Shown: positions 8,508 to 18,582, numbered from the stretch's first letter. The stretch: 64,000 bases of DNA from Leifsonia sp. fls2-241-R2A-40a (GCF_030209575.1 NZ_JARVRS010000001.1:2046001-2110000); one strand, 5' to 3'. Notes: generated by a model from the sequence alone, not told the origin. Numbers and translations are program-made.

Positions 8508-9424
8508 ATGGCAGAGCGCAACGAATGGTTCTTCCCGCGCGGCTCGCTGAGCGACGGCGGATGGGAATCAGCGGTCGACGACTCCTTGGCGGGCTGGCAG
8601 CACACGGGCCTGCGGGTCGCCGACTTGGCGGGAAACGCGGTGGAGCTGCCCGCCGGGGATATCGAGCGGATCGTCGTCCCGTTGGCCGGCTCGTTCACCG
8701 TCGAGCATGAAGGCCGCACCACGCGGCTGACCGGGCGCTCCTGTGTGTTCGAGGGCCCGACCGACGTTCTGTACGTGGGCGCCGGGATCGGGTTCGAGCT
8801 TCGTGGTTCCGGCCGCGTGGCCATCGCCGAGGCACCCACCGCCGTTCCCCGATCGACGGCGTACATCCCGGCCGAGGAAGTGCCGGTCGAGCTGCGCGGC
8901 GCGGGGCGGGACACCCGCCAGGTCCACAACTTCGGCACTCCCGCGGCACTCGACGCCGCAGCGCTGATCGTCTGCGAAGTCATCACGCCCGCGGGCAACT
9001 GGTCGTCGCATCCCGCCCACAAGCACGACGAGAACGTGCCCGGGCACGAATCGCGACTCGAGGAGATCTACTACTTCGAGGCCGCTCCGGCACGCGGCCT
9101 CGCGGCCCCGGCCGGCGCGGACGCCTTCGGGACGTTCGCGACCTACGCGTCAGCCGCCGGCGCCATCGAGACCAACGCGCTCGTGCGGACCGGCGACATC
9201 GCCCTGGTGCCGTTCGGCTACCACGGCCCCGCCGTCGCCGCGCCGGAATACGACCTCTACTACCTCAACGTCATGGCGGGCCCGGACGAGGAGCGGGTGT
9301 GGCTCGTGAGGGACGACCCGCGCCAGGCGTGGCTGCGCGAGACGTGGTCCGATCAGGATCCCGACCCGCGCCTGCCGTACAGCCAAGATCAGGACTCCGT
9401 ACAGACGACGCGAGGAGCGACCCC

Positions 9425-9428
<4 letters not shown>
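8508..9428 (+). CDS. iolB: 5-deoxy-glucuronate isomerase
   Basis: A double-cupin protein of 306 residues that isomerises 5-deoxy-glucuronate to 5-dehydro-2-deoxygluconate, the substrate of IolC. It carries the family metal site NWSSHPAHKHDE near residue 165, followed by RLEEIYYFE, and a second cupin half with GDIALVPFGYHGPAVAAPEYDLYYLNVMAGP. The ATG at 8508 follows GGCGGAACACG and gives the expected N-terminus MAERNEWFFPRG. It lies 17 bases after mmsA and overlaps iolD by 4 bp. Confidence 0.92.
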
Positions 9429-11335
<1,907 letters not shown>

Positions 11336-11357
11336 GGCGGCGGGATGGCCGCTGCGT

Positions 11358-12122
11358 TTACCGGTCGACGAGGGTGATCTCGAACGAGTAGAGGTCGGGG
11401 CGATAGCAGTGCTGACCGTATTCGACCGCGCGTCCTGAGGTGTCGAACGCGGTACGGGTCATGGTCAGGACGGCGGCGCTCTTGGCGAGCTCGAGGAGTT
11501 CGCCTTCGCGTGCCGTGGCCTCGCGAGCGCCGATGCGCTGGTGGGCGATGCGGACGTTGACACCGCGATCGCGGAGCAGCTCATAGAGACCGCGGGCCTC
11601 GAGATCGTCGGCGCTGATGGTGCTGAACTCCGTAGGCAGGGTGTTGTCGAGAATCGCCAGGGGCACCCCGTCGGCGAATCGGACGCGGACGACATGCAGG
11701 ACCGCGGATTCGGCTTCGATGTTGAGCTGTTCCGCCTCCTCGGCGCTCGCCGGCCGGACCTCATGTCGGATGACCGAGGTGCTGGGGGTTCGGCCGGACT
11801 CGGAGAGGTCTTGGTAGAGGCTGGTCAACTCGACGTTGCGGGTGACCGGGCCGCGGACGACCTGCGTCCCGACGCCGCGCCGGCGGATCAGCAGCCCCTT
11901 GTCGACCAGGCCCTGAATCGCCCGGCGTACCGTCGGCCGCGAGAGCGACAGGCGTTGAGCGAGGGCGATCTCGTTTTCGAGTCGCGCTCCGGCAGGGAGC
12001 ACTTCATCCTGGATCGCTCGCTCGAGCAGGACGGACAGCTGATGGTAGAGCGGCACGGGACTGGTTTTGTCCAGATCGGTGAAGAACTCCCGCGGGAGGG
12101 GATGCTCCGTCTGCATGTGCAT
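11358..12122 (-). CDS. GntR/UTRA family regulator, likely for inositol genes
   Basis: A 254-residue HutC-subfamily regulator. The winged HTH spans about residues 15-82 (PLYHQLSVLLERAI, LENEIALAQRLSLSRPTVRRAI, GVGTQVV). The UTRA effector domain follows (LYQDLSESGRTPSTSV, LHVVRVRFADGVPLAI, GLYELLRDRGV, CYRPDLYSFEI). GGAGAGG on the coding strand lies 7 bases before ATG 12122; the GTG at 12125 and the ATG at 12116 are alternatives. It converges with iolD, and its own upstream palindrome shares a core with the iolC promoter, so it is a reasonable candidate for the inositol-operon repressor. Confidence 0.8.
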   Translation of the reverse strand: MHMQTEHPLPREFFTDLDKTSPVPLYHQLSVLLERAIQDEVLPAGARLENEIALAQRLSLSRPTVRRAIQGLVDKGLLIRRRGVGTQVVRGPVTRNVELTSLYQDLSESGRTPSTSVIRHEVRPASAEEAEQLNIEAESAVLHVVRVRFADGVPLAILDNTLPTEFSTISADDLEARGLYELLRDRGVNVRIAHQRIGAREATAREGELLELAKSAAVLTMTRTAFDTSGRAVEYGQHCYRPDLYSFEITLVDR

Positions 12123-12136
12123 CACATCGCCTCTCC

Positions 12137-12152
12137 GATTGTCAGAACAATC
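12137..12152. promoter_or_regulatory. Candidate operator upstream of the GntR/UTRA gene
   Basis: GATTGT-CAGA-ACAATC is a perfect 6-bp inverted repeat with a 4-base spacer, 15 bases upstream of the gene start. It is a probable autoregulatory site. The inner TGT-n4-ACA recurs in the iolC promoter region (4962-4971). Confidence 0.5.
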
Positions 12153-12349
12153 ATACTCAGTTCCTTTCTCGCACCCGTCAATCGAGGAGGAGCGAGAGGC
12201 GAAAGGGTGAGTACCGCGACCCTTGCAGCTGGCGTGAAGGACGATGATGTCGTCCCGTGTTCGTGCGTCGGGACGATGGTCCGTTTCCTTCGCCGACGTC
12301 AACTTGTGATCCAATTCGCCTATCTCCTCGATTCGATCGGTGGGGAGGA

Positions 12350-13213
12350 TCACTGGGGCAAGATGTCTGCGATTGCGTGGGTCGCCTTCAGGACGCGGGT
12401 GGCGGTGTCGCGGATGAGGTCGAGGTCTTCGCCGGCCCACTGAGTGATGTAGCCGATGCTGTAGGTGCTGGTCTCTAGGCCGGCCAGCCCGGCAACGATG
12501 TAGGCCACGGATTCGGCTTCGACTTCCATGCGACCGCGGTGCGCGCGGTACTGGTCGAGGTCGTCGATGTGGTGCAACTGGATGTGCGCGGTCTCGTGGA
12601 GGAGGGTTTTCGCTTCCTGCTCCGGGGCGAGGTCGTTTCGCAGCACAATGCTTCGTCGTTCGGGATCCGTGTAGCCGTTGGCGTGGGTGAGGGGCTTGCG
12701 GGTGAGGGTCCATCCGGTGGTGGTGAGGTGGGCGGTGAGCGATCCGATCAGGTTGTGATCGTTGTTGCCGGTGAGCAGTTGGGCCGGGTTTTCCGGGGTG
12801 GGCGTAGCGCCGTCGATGGCGTCGGTCTGGGAAATGTCGAATACGGACAGGACGGGGAAGAACCGCACGACCCTTTCCGCGTTCTCGTCGGTAGTGCCCT
12901 CCTCGGTGATGCTCGCCTTTTTCTGGCTGTAGCCGAAAATTCTGATGCCGGTTTCCCCGGTGCGCACGTGCCGGCCCTTGGTCTGCCATTGCCGGTATCC
13001 GGCGACCATGGTCGCGTCGGGTTTTTGGGCGAGGATCAGCAGTAGGTTGTTCAGGCTGTAGGTGTGGAAGGACCGCGCGAAGTCTAGGAACTGCCGCCAC
13101 CTGCCGCTGTCGGCTAGCTGCTGCACCTGGTCGATGATGGATGCGTGAAGCGCCTCTGCTAGGGCCCTTCGCTGCTCCGGGGTGCGCGTTGCCTGTCCGG
13201 TCTGTGTGGTCAT
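12350..13213 (-). CDS. ArdC-like antirestriction / ssDNA-binding and metallopeptidase-like protein
   Basis: A 287-residue protein with an N-terminal ArdC-type single-strand-DNA-binding domain (WRQFLDFARSFHTYSLNNLLLI, then GYRQWQTKGRHVRTGETGIRIFGY). The C-terminal zinc-peptidase-like domain holds the HETAH motif (KTLLHETAHIQLHH) and a downstream Glu in MEVEAESVAYIVAGLAG. Proteins of this build are typical of plasmids and integrative elements, where ArdC shields incoming DNA from restriction. The ATG at 13213 follows GGGAG. The upstream region is strongly structured, and its Shine-Dalgarno can pair within a 7-bp stem. The in-frame extension to 13474 is judged non-coding. Confidence 0.8.
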   Translation of the reverse strand: MTTQTGQATRTPEQRRALAEALHASIIDQVQQLADSGRWRQFLDFARSFHTYSLNNLLLILAQKPDATMVAGYRQWQTKGRHVRTGETGIRIFGYSQKKASITEEGTTDENAERVVRFFPVLSVFDISQTDAIDGATPTPENPAQLLTGNNDHNLIGSLTAHLTTTGWTLTRKPLTHANGYTDPERRSIVLRNDLAPEQEAKTLLHETAHIQLHHIDDLDQYRAHRGRMEVEAESVAYIVAGLAGLETSTYSIGYITQWAGEDLDLIRDTATRVLKATHAIADILPQ

Positions 13214-13221
13214 GGTTTCTG

Positions 13222-13475
13222 CTCCCTTGTGGTCACCCGGTTTGGTGGGCTGTTCGGTAAGGGAGTCGGCGGGGAGCGGGAGCGCCGGGAGTGCCAGCCG
13301 CTCTGCCGGGAGATAAGCCCGGAGGGCGCGTGACAGAGCGGTTGGAACGGCAAGGTGCGTCAGCGACCTACGATGAACGGCCGGACAGCCCACCACCTCA
13401 GTGCATGAGGGCAGCCTGCGATAGCAGGTCCACGACAGGCCTTCAAACCTGATCGCCCGGCAACGCAGCCTCATG
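13222..13475. ncRNA. Candidate structured RNA or leader upstream of the ArdC-like gene
   Basis: About 250 non-coding bases hold nested inverted repeats. There is a 12-bp stem (13294-13305 with 13334-13345, one G-U if read on +) enclosing CCGGG/CCCGG (13306-13310, 13318-13322). Further stems are CCTCA/TGAGG (13396-13410), CCTGC-GATA-GCAGG (13415-13428), a longer-range CATGAGG/CCTCATG (13404-13410, 13469-13475) and CTCCCTT/AAGGGAG (13222-13228, 13259-13265). The last would hide the ribosome-binding site of the ArdC-like gene if the RNA is a minus-strand leader. The G-U pair instead favours a plus-strand RNA, so the strand is unresolved. No Rfam family was recognised by eye. Confidence 0.4.
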
Positions 13476-13725
13476 GGCGACGTACGGTGGCGTGCCTCGG
13501 TGGGTGGTGCCGCCTGCGGCGGCGCTCATCTTGCCGTTTTGTTTGTCTTTCCGCCGGCCGATCGTAGCTCGTTCCCGGGGCGTCCGTGCCGGGCTTTCGC
13601 GGCATATCCTCACTCGCTATCGCTCCCTCCGGTATTCCACGGTCCCGGCACTCCCTCCCCTCCCACTCGCAATCGATCTCTCCGCCGGAAGGCAAACAAA
13701 AACGATCGACAGGGGAGTGATTGTG

Positions 13726-14046
13726 ATGCGGGTATTCGTCATCGACACCAGAAACATGGGTCCGGAACTGCAGGGCGGACTGATCGGCGTGGTCGGCTCG
13801 GTCTTCCCGACCGCGGAGGAGAAGAAGGAATGCGTAGAAACCGTGAGCCGGTACGCGGGCGACGGGTGGGCGATCGCCGCTGACCCTCGCACCCTAATCG
13901 GGCGACTGGCGGCGCTGACCGCGGAAACGGCAGGTGTGCCATTCGTGAACCTCCGCAAGCTGCGGGAGAAACAGGACCGTACAGTCAGTGGTCCGGCGGA
14001 CAATCGCCTCATCGACTCTGGAGGTGTCGGACGTGGGATCGATTGA
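13726..14046 (+). CDS. Hypothetical protein next to integrase
   Basis: A 106-residue protein beginning MRVFVIDTRNMGPELQGG. AGGGGAG (13711-13717) lies 8 bases before the ATG, so the much longer reading frame from 13492 is not needed. No family was recognised. It is soluble and mixed alpha/beta in appearance, with no helix-turn-helix obvious enough to call it an excisionase. It overlaps the start of the integrase gene, and gene order suggests it belongs to the same mobile element. The 13476-13725 stretch upstream shows nothing further. Confidence 0.6.
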   Translation: MRVFVIDTRNMGPELQGGLIGVVGSVFPTAEEKKECVETVSRYAGDGWAIAADPRTLIGRLAALTAETAGVPFVNLRKLREKQDRTVSGPADNRLIDSGGVGRGID

Positions 14047-15133
14047 GTCCTATGAGACCGCAGCAGGCAAGCGCTACCGGGTTCAATACCGGACGCCTGA
14101 TCATCGCAACACGATGAAGCGAGGCTTCAACACGAAGCGTGCAGCGGAGCTCTTCCTGTCATCGGTCAACGTCTCGCAAGCTAAAGGCGAGTGGGTCGAC
14201 CCTACGAAGGCGAGAACGCCGGTCTCGCACGTTGCCGAGGAGTGGTTCCGCGCCCAGGTGCAAGTGAAACCGACAACTCGCTCGGGTTACCGATTCCACC
14301 TCGACAAGTATGTGCTTCCGCGCTGGGGCAACACCCGACTGGTCGACGTGCGGCACAGCGACGTCCAGGCGTGGGTGGGGGAGCTCTCGACCACCCTTGG
14401 CCCTTCGATGGTGCGGCAGATACATCTCGTCCTGGCGGGCGTGCTGAAGTACGCCATCCGCGATGGGCGCATCACCCTCAACCCGTCCGACGGTATTCAA
14501 CTGCCGAGGCTGTCATCGCGGGAACACGGTTACCTGACGCACGCGCAAGTGCGGGCCTTGACAGCCGAGTGCGATAACCAGGGTGATGTCGTCCTCTTCC
14601 TTGCATACACGGGGCTTCGCTGGGGCGAGATGGCCGGCCTTCAAATCAATCGCGTCGACTTCACCCGCCGACGGCTCGACATAGCCCGGGCGATATCCGA
14701 ACCGCGGGGAGTGATCGTGTGGGGCACGCCGAAGAATCACGAGCGGCGCTCTGTCCCCTTCCCGGCGCTGCTGATCGCTCCGTTAGAGGCTCGGTGCGCC
14801 GGTCGCGACCCCGACGAGCCGGTGTTCGTCGGCGCCGACGGCGGTGTGCTCCGGGCTGGCAACTTCCGCAACCGTGTCTTCAACGAGGCCGTCGCCCGAT
14901 GCATGGAGAAGGATGGCACCTTCCCGCGACTGACTCCTCACGACCTCCGACACACGGCCGCTTCGCTCGCCGTCTCGGCTGGCGCGAACGTCAAATCCGT
15001 GCAACGGATGCTCGGACACGCGTCTGCCGCGATGACCCTCGACGTCTACGCCGACCTCTTTGACGACGACCTTGACGATGTCGCGAATGCACTCGATGCC
15101 GAAGCCGCCAAATCAGTTGTAGTCAAAATGTAG
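14033..15133 (+). CDS. Tyrosine recombinase / phage-type integrase
   Basis: A 366-residue site-specific recombinase. An N-terminal AP2-like arm-binding domain (YRVQYRTPDHRNTMKRGFNTKRAAELFL) is followed by a SAM-like core-binding domain (VAEEWFRAQVQVKPTTRSGYRFHLDKYVLPRWG). The catalytic domain has Arg in AYTGLRWGEM, Lys in GTPKNHERR, HDLRHTAA (H-x-x-R), His in MLGHASAAMT and nucleophile Tyr in LDVYADLF. GTG 14033 is chosen because GGAGG lies 8 bases upstream. The last codons form part of a tandem 11-bp repeat, and tRNA-Phe lies only 77 bases beyond the stop, the usual arrangement for an element integrated at a tRNA gene. Confidence 0.92.
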   Translation: MGSIESYETAAGKRYRVQYRTPDHRNTMKRGFNTKRAAELFLSSVNVSQAKGEWVDPTKARTPVSHVAEEWFRAQVQVKPTTRSGYRFHLDKYVLPRWGNTRLVDVRHSDVQAWVGELSTTLGPSMVRQIHLVLAGVLKYAIRDGRITLNPSDGIQLPRLSSREHGYLTHAQVRALTAECDNQGDVVLFLAYTGLRWGEMAGLQINRVDFTRRRLDIARAISEPRGVIVWGTPKNHERRSVPFPALLIAPLEARCAGRDPDEPVFVGADGGVLRAGNFRNRVFNEAVARCMEKDGTFPRLTPHDLRHTAASLAVSAGANVKSVQRMLGHASAAMTLDVYADLFDDDLDDVANALDAEAAKSVVVKM

Positions 15134-15139
15134 TCAAAC
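15118..15139 (+). repeat. Tandem 11-bp repeat at integrase 3' end (arm-site candidate)
   Basis: TGTAGTCAAAA followed directly by TGTAGTCAAAC overlaps the integrase stop codon. The identical 22-bp unit is found inverted at 42273-42294, beside tRNA-Ser. Tandem sites at the edge of a tRNA-linked element fit integrase arm-binding sites. Confidence 0.6.
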
Positions 15140-15168
15140 ACCATTTCGCTGGCCGCGCCCGACCAACG

Positions 15169-15203
15169 AAAAACCCCCGGATTCCTGGCAGGACCGGGGG
15201 TTT
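15169..15203 (-). terminator. Terminator after the tRNA-Phe/Asp/Glu cluster
   Basis: On the minus strand AAACCCCCGG pairs with CCGGGGGTTT and ends in a run of T. It lies 8 bases past the 3' end of tRNA-Phe and faces the integrase stop, so it may serve both directions. Confidence 0.75.
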
Positions 15204-15210
15204 CCTTCGG

Positions 15211-15283
15211 TGGCTCCGACCGGCGTCGATCCGGTGACCTTTCGATTTTCAGTCGAACGCTCTACCAACTGAGCTACAGAGCC
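15211..15283 (-). tRNA. tRNA-Phe (GAA)
   Basis: A 73-base cloverleaf on the minus strand with acceptor GGCTCTG/CGGAGCC (one G-U), D-loop AGCTCAGTTGGTAGAGC, anticodon stem-loop CGACTGAAAATCG (GAA) and T-arm CCGGATCGACGCCGG. The discriminator base is A and CCA is not encoded. Its 3' end is the nearest plausible attachment site for the integrase. Confidence 0.95.
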
Positions 15284-15312
15284 GTAAGGCGCTTTCGCGC
15301 CTACGTAGACGG

Positions 15313-15337
15313 AAGCCCTTCCGAGGGGGAAGGGCTT
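15313..15337 (-). other. Hairpin between tRNA-Phe and tRNA-Asp
   Basis: AAGCCCTTCC (15313-15322) and GGAAGGGCTT (15328-15337) form a perfect 10-bp stem with a 5-base loop. There is no T-run, so a processing hairpin within a tRNA precursor is more likely than a terminator. Confidence 0.5.
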
Positions 15338-15347
15338 GTCGCCGTAG

Positions 15348-15421
15348 CGACCCTGACGGGACTTGAACCCGCGACCTCCGCCGTGACAGGGCGGCACGCT
15401 AACCAACTGCGCTACAGGGCC
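15348..15421 (-). tRNA. tRNA-Asp (GTC)
   Basis: A 74-base tRNA on the minus strand with acceptor GGCCCTG/CAGGGTC, anticodon loop CTGTCAC (GTC), variable region and T-arm CGGGTTCAAGTCCCG. The discriminator base is G. It is co-oriented with tRNA-Glu and tRNA-Phe. Confidence 0.95.
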
Positions 15422-15461
15422 TTATTGTGTTGCTTCTTGAATTGTAGTGGACCGTTGGACG

Positions 15462-15534
15462 TGACCCCAACGGGATTCGAACCCGTGCTACCGCCGTGAA
15501 AGGGCGGCGTCCTAGGCCGCTAAACGATGGGGCC
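15462..15534 (-). tRNA. tRNA-Glu (TTC)
   Basis: A 73-base tRNA on the minus strand with acceptor GGCCCCA/TGGGGTC, anticodon loop CTTTCAC (TTC) and T-arm CGGGTTCGAATCCCG. It is the first gene of the three-tRNA cluster. Confidence 0.95.
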
Positions 15535-15864
15535 GGATCGCCCGAACAGCTTTCACTGCTCGATGACCACCGACGAACAAGCATACGGAACAGCCGTCGA
15601 GAATGCGAATCGGGATCAGATCCCGGGCGGGTCGACGGGGAGCGAGGATGTCTCGCTTCCCGCAACGCCCACTCCAAATCCCCGCGGGCCGCTGCCCGCC
15701 GCCATAGTCTGCCGCCCAGGCGGTCCCCCGGCCGCCCGTGCCGACGCACGCCGACTCCGACCCCCTTCCGGCCATCCCCCGGGGTGCCCGGGAAGCCATG
15801 TTGCTAGAGTTGCGCATGTTGACTCCGGGGCTCGCGTGACGGGTGTTACGGATGTGAATGCGAA
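15535..15864. other. Non-coding divergent region between tRNA-Glu and M23 peptidase gene
   Basis: 330 bases without a credible gene. It must carry the promoter of the tRNA cluster (minus) and of the two peptidoglycan-hydrolase genes (plus). A ydaO/c-di-AMP riboswitch, known ahead of some actinobacterial wall hydrolases, was looked for and not recognised. GTGTTACGGATGTGAA, 20-odd bases before the hydrolase start, is faintly like an MtrA half-site and is not called. Confidence 0.5.
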
Positions 15865-17160
15865 GTGAGCGGGTCACACACACTTATGAGACGCGAGACC
15901 AACAGCCGAACGGTTCCCCCGACCGGGCCTGGCGGCCCCCGCCGCCGGGCGTTCCGGAGCGCCCTCGCGGCAGCGGCCGTCGCCGCCGTCATCGCCGTCG
16001 GATCGGTGGCAGCGCCGGCCTACGCCGACAACTACCCGAGTTGGCAGGACGTCCAGAACGCCAAGGCCAACGAGTCCGCCGCGTCCGCCCAGGTCAGCCG
16101 CATCAACGGCCTGATCGCCCAGCTCAAGCAGGAGGTCGCCGACACGCAGGCGGCGGCCGTGAAGCGCGGCGAAGAGCTGGAGGCGGCCCAGGCCGCGCTC
16201 GACAAGGCCACGATGGAGGCGCTCGACCTCGAGTCGCAGGCCGCCGCGAGCCAGAAGAAGGCGGACGACGCGAGCGTCCAGGCGGGCAAGCTGGCCGCAC
16301 AGCTCTACCGCACCGGTGGCCGCAACCTGACCGCGAACCTCTTCCTCAGCGGCAACCACGCGACGTCGACGAGCCCCGAGCAGCTGCTCTCCGACCTCGG
16401 CAGCATGTCGAAGCTCGTCGAGAGCTCGAACAAGGTCTACACCGACGCCAAGGCGGCGCAGAACACGGCGAAGGCGCTGTCGGCCCAGGCCGACGTGGCC
16501 AAGGCGGAGCGCGAGCGCCTTCGGGTGATCGCGGACGCAGCGATGCAGGCGGCCATCCAGGCGGCGAAGGCCGCGCAGGACAAGCTGGCCGAGCAGCAGA
16601 AGCAGATCATCGTGATGCAGGCGCAGCTCGCCGCGCTTCGCGACGCCACGGCGAAGACCGTGTCCGGCTACCAGGCCGGCGTCGCCGCCGCGGCGGCCGC
16701 AGCAGCGGCGCGCGGATCGGGCGGCCTTCCCGGCGGCTACGTCGGACCGCAGGGCTGGGCGGTCCCGGCCGCCGGTCCCATCACGGACGGCTTCGGCGCG
16801 CGACCGTCGCCCGGCGGCGTCGGCAGCACCTACCACCTGGGCATCGACATCGGCGCGTCGTGCAACGCCCCCATCTACGCGGCGCACAGCGGGACCGTCA
16901 TCTACGCGGGACCGAACGGCTCGTACGGCAACTTCGTGCTCATCGACAACGGCGGCGGAGTCGACACCGGCTACGCCCACATCCGCAACGGCGGGATCCT
17001 CGTCGGCATCGGCCAGAGCGTCGGCGCCGGCCAGCCGATCGCCCGCGTCGGGACGACCGGCGCATCCACCGGCTGCCACCTCCACTTCGAGGTGCGCATC
17101 AACGGGACGAAGATCGACGGCATCCCGTTCATGAGAGACAGGCAGGCACCCCTTGGCTAA
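15865..17160 (+). CDS. Secreted M23 family peptidoglycan endopeptidase with coiled-coil N-domain
   Basis: 431 residues from GTG 15865 (ATG 15886 is an alternative; neither has a clear ribosome-binding site). A twin-arginine-rich basic stretch and hydrophobic core end in APAYA-DN, a signal peptide. A long alanine-rich coiled coil (about residues 60-280) begins NYPSWQDVQNAKAN and is built like the FtsEX-regulated hydrolases. The M23/LytM domain has HxxxD in YHLGIDIG and HLHFE near the end, which are the zinc ligands. It should cleave peptide cross-bridges in the wall. The next gene starts inside its last codons and shares the N-terminal domain. Confidence 0.9.
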   Translation: MSGSHTLMRRETNSRTVPPTGPGGPRRRAFRSALAAAAVAAVIAVGSVAAPAYADNYPSWQDVQNAKANESAASAQVSRINGLIAQLKQEVADTQAAAVKRGEELEAAQAALDKATMEALDLESQAAASQKKADDASVQAGKLAAQLYRTGGRNLTANLFLSGNHATSTSPEQLLSDLGSMSKLVESSNKVYTDAKAAQNTAKALSAQADVAKAERERLRVIADAAMQAAIQAAKAAQDKLAEQQKQIIVMQAQLAALRDATAKTVSGYQAGVAAAAAAAAARGSGGLPGGYVGPQGWAVPAAGPITDGFGARPSPGGVGSTYHLGIDIGASCNAPIYAAHSGTVIYAGPNGSYGNFVLIDNGGGVDTGYAHIRNGGILVGIGQSVGAGQPIARVGTTGASTGCHLHFEVRINGTKIDGIPFMRDRQAPLG

Positions 17161-18490
17161 CGAGAACGAGAAGACGAGCCGCGTCCGCCCGGGCCTCGCC
17201 ATCGGGGCGGGCGTCATGGGAGCGGTCACCGCATCCATCGGCATCGTCGCCCCCGCGCAGGCGGTCGACTACCCGTCGTGGAACGACGTGCAGCAGGCGA
17301 AGAACAATGTCGCCAACCAGCAGGCGATGATCGACAACATCACCGCGCTCATCGGCAACCTGCAGTCGAACGTGGATGCGTCCCGCGTCGCCTCCGAGAA
17401 GGCGGCCGAGGCCTACTTCCAGGCGAAGGATGCGCTCCAGGCGGCGACCGAGAAGGCCACCGACCTGCAGAAGCAGGCGAGCTCCGCCGCGAGCAAGGCG
17501 AAGACGTCGAAGATGCGTGCAGGGCTCTTGGCCTCGCACCTGGCCAAGTCGGGTGGCGGCGACGTCACCACCGACCTGATGCTGAAGGGCGGCGGCTCCG
17601 GTTCTGCGGCGGACAAGCTCCTGTTCCAGCTGGGCACCATGAGCAAGCTGACCGAGCAGTCGAAGGCGGTGTACGACCAGGCCACCAAGGACAAGAACAC
17701 GGCCGACGCGCTCACCGCCCAGGCCAAGGTCGCAAAGACCGAGCGTGAGTCGCTCGCCGCCGAGGCCGACAAGGCGCTCTCGGCCGCGAAGGCGGCCCAG
17801 GCGCAGGCGCAGGCCGCCCTCGCGACGCAGCAGCAGAAGTCCACCGAGCTCGTCGCGCAGCTCGCGACGCTGAAGAACACGTCGGCCCAGACCGAGGCCG
17901 CCTACCTTCAGGGCGAGCAGATCAGGGCTCAGCAGGAGGCGGCGCGCAAGGCGGCCGAGGCGGCTGCTGCCGCGGCGGCCGCAGCAGCGGCTGCCGCCAA
18001 CCACCCGCCCGCGTCGTCCGGCGGTTCCGGCGGCGGCGGTGGAGGCTCCGCTCCCGCAGGCGGCGGCGGAGGCGCGGCCCCGGCCGCTCCTGCCGCCCCG
18101 GCCGCACCGAACGGCAACGTGGTCGACACTGCGATCGCCTACGCCCGGGCCCAGCTGGGCAAGCCGTACATCTTCGGCGGCGAAGGCCCCACCGGGTACG
18201 ACTGCTCGGGCCTCACCATGAAGGCGTACGCCTACGCGGGCGTCTACATCGGCTCGCACTCCGTGAACAACCAGTACTACACGGCGGCGAACCGCGGTCA
18301 GCTGGTGTCGTACGGCGCCAAGCAGGCCGGCGACCTGATCTTCTGGGGCGACGGTCCCGGCGACTTCTACCACGTCGGTATCTACATCGGAGGCGGCATG
18401 ATGATCGCGGCCCCGACCGAGGGCGACGTCGTCAAGGTCCAGTCCGTCTGGGGAAGCCCCTGGGGCGTCGTCGCCCGCCCGAGCGCCTGA
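17153..18490 (+). CDS. Secreted NlpC/P60 peptidoglycan hydrolase with coiled-coil N-domain
   Basis: A 445-residue protein. The TTG start at 17153 overlaps the preceding stop by 8 bases, suggesting translational coupling. The signal peptide ends near APAQA-VD. The mature protein starts DYPSWNDVQQAKNN, nearly the same as its neighbour, and runs as a coiled coil to about residue 270. An Ala-run and a Gly/Pro/Ala linker follow (about 270-320). The NlpC/P60 domain has the nucleophile in YDCSGLT and His in YHVGIYIGGG. It resembles RipA-type D,L-endopeptidases involved in daughter-cell separation. Gene duplication followed by catalytic-domain exchange is inferred. Confidence 0.92.
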   Translation: MANENEKTSRVRPGLAIGAGVMGAVTASIGIVAPAQAVDYPSWNDVQQAKNNVANQQAMIDNITALIGNLQSNVDASRVASEKAAEAYFQAKDALQAATEKATDLQKQASSAASKAKTSKMRAGLLASHLAKSGGGDVTTDLMLKGGGSGSAADKLLFQLGTMSKLTEQSKAVYDQATKDKNTADALTAQAKVAKTERESLAAEADKALSAAKAAQAQAQAALATQQQKSTELVAQLATLKNTSAQTEAAYLQGEQIRAQQEAARKAAEAAAAAAAAAAAAANHPPASSGGSGGGGGGSAPAGGGGGAAPAAPAAPAAPNGNVVDTAIAYARAQLGKPYIFGGEGPTGYDCSGLTMKAYAYAGVYIGSHSVNNQYYTAANRGQLVSYGAKQAGDLIFWGDGPGDFYHVGIYIGGGMMIAAPTEGDVVKVQSVWGSPWGVVARPSA

Positions 18491-18507
18491 CCCGTCCCCT
18501 CCGTTCA

Positions 18508-18575
18508 GCCCCCGAGCACAGGAAAAGCGCCCCGGATCCATAAGAATCCGGGGCGCTTTTCCTGTGCTCGGGGGC
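18508..18575. terminator. Bidirectional terminator with perfect 30-bp arms
   Basis: The arms 18508-18537 and 18546-18575 are perfectly complementary with an 8-base loop. AAAA/TTTT runs sit inside the stem on both strands. It separates the converging NlpC/P60 and ppa genes and would stop transcripts from both. Confidence 0.85.
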
Positions 18576-18582
18576 CGGTCGG

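Noticed and set aside
12350-13474. ArdC-like reading frame extended upstream to 13474 (374 residues)
   Set aside because: A good ribosome-binding site precedes ATG 13213, and the extra part coincides with the palindromic, non-coding structured region.
12283-15209. GTTTCCTTCG at 12283-12292 and 15200-15209 as a left att copy of the tRNA-Phe element
   Set aside because: Only 10 bases match, outside the tRNA sequence; chance is enough to explain it.
15535-15864. c-di-AMP (ydaO) riboswitch before the wall hydrolase genes
   Set aside because: The conserved ydaO core could not be recognised; the expectation came from gene context only.
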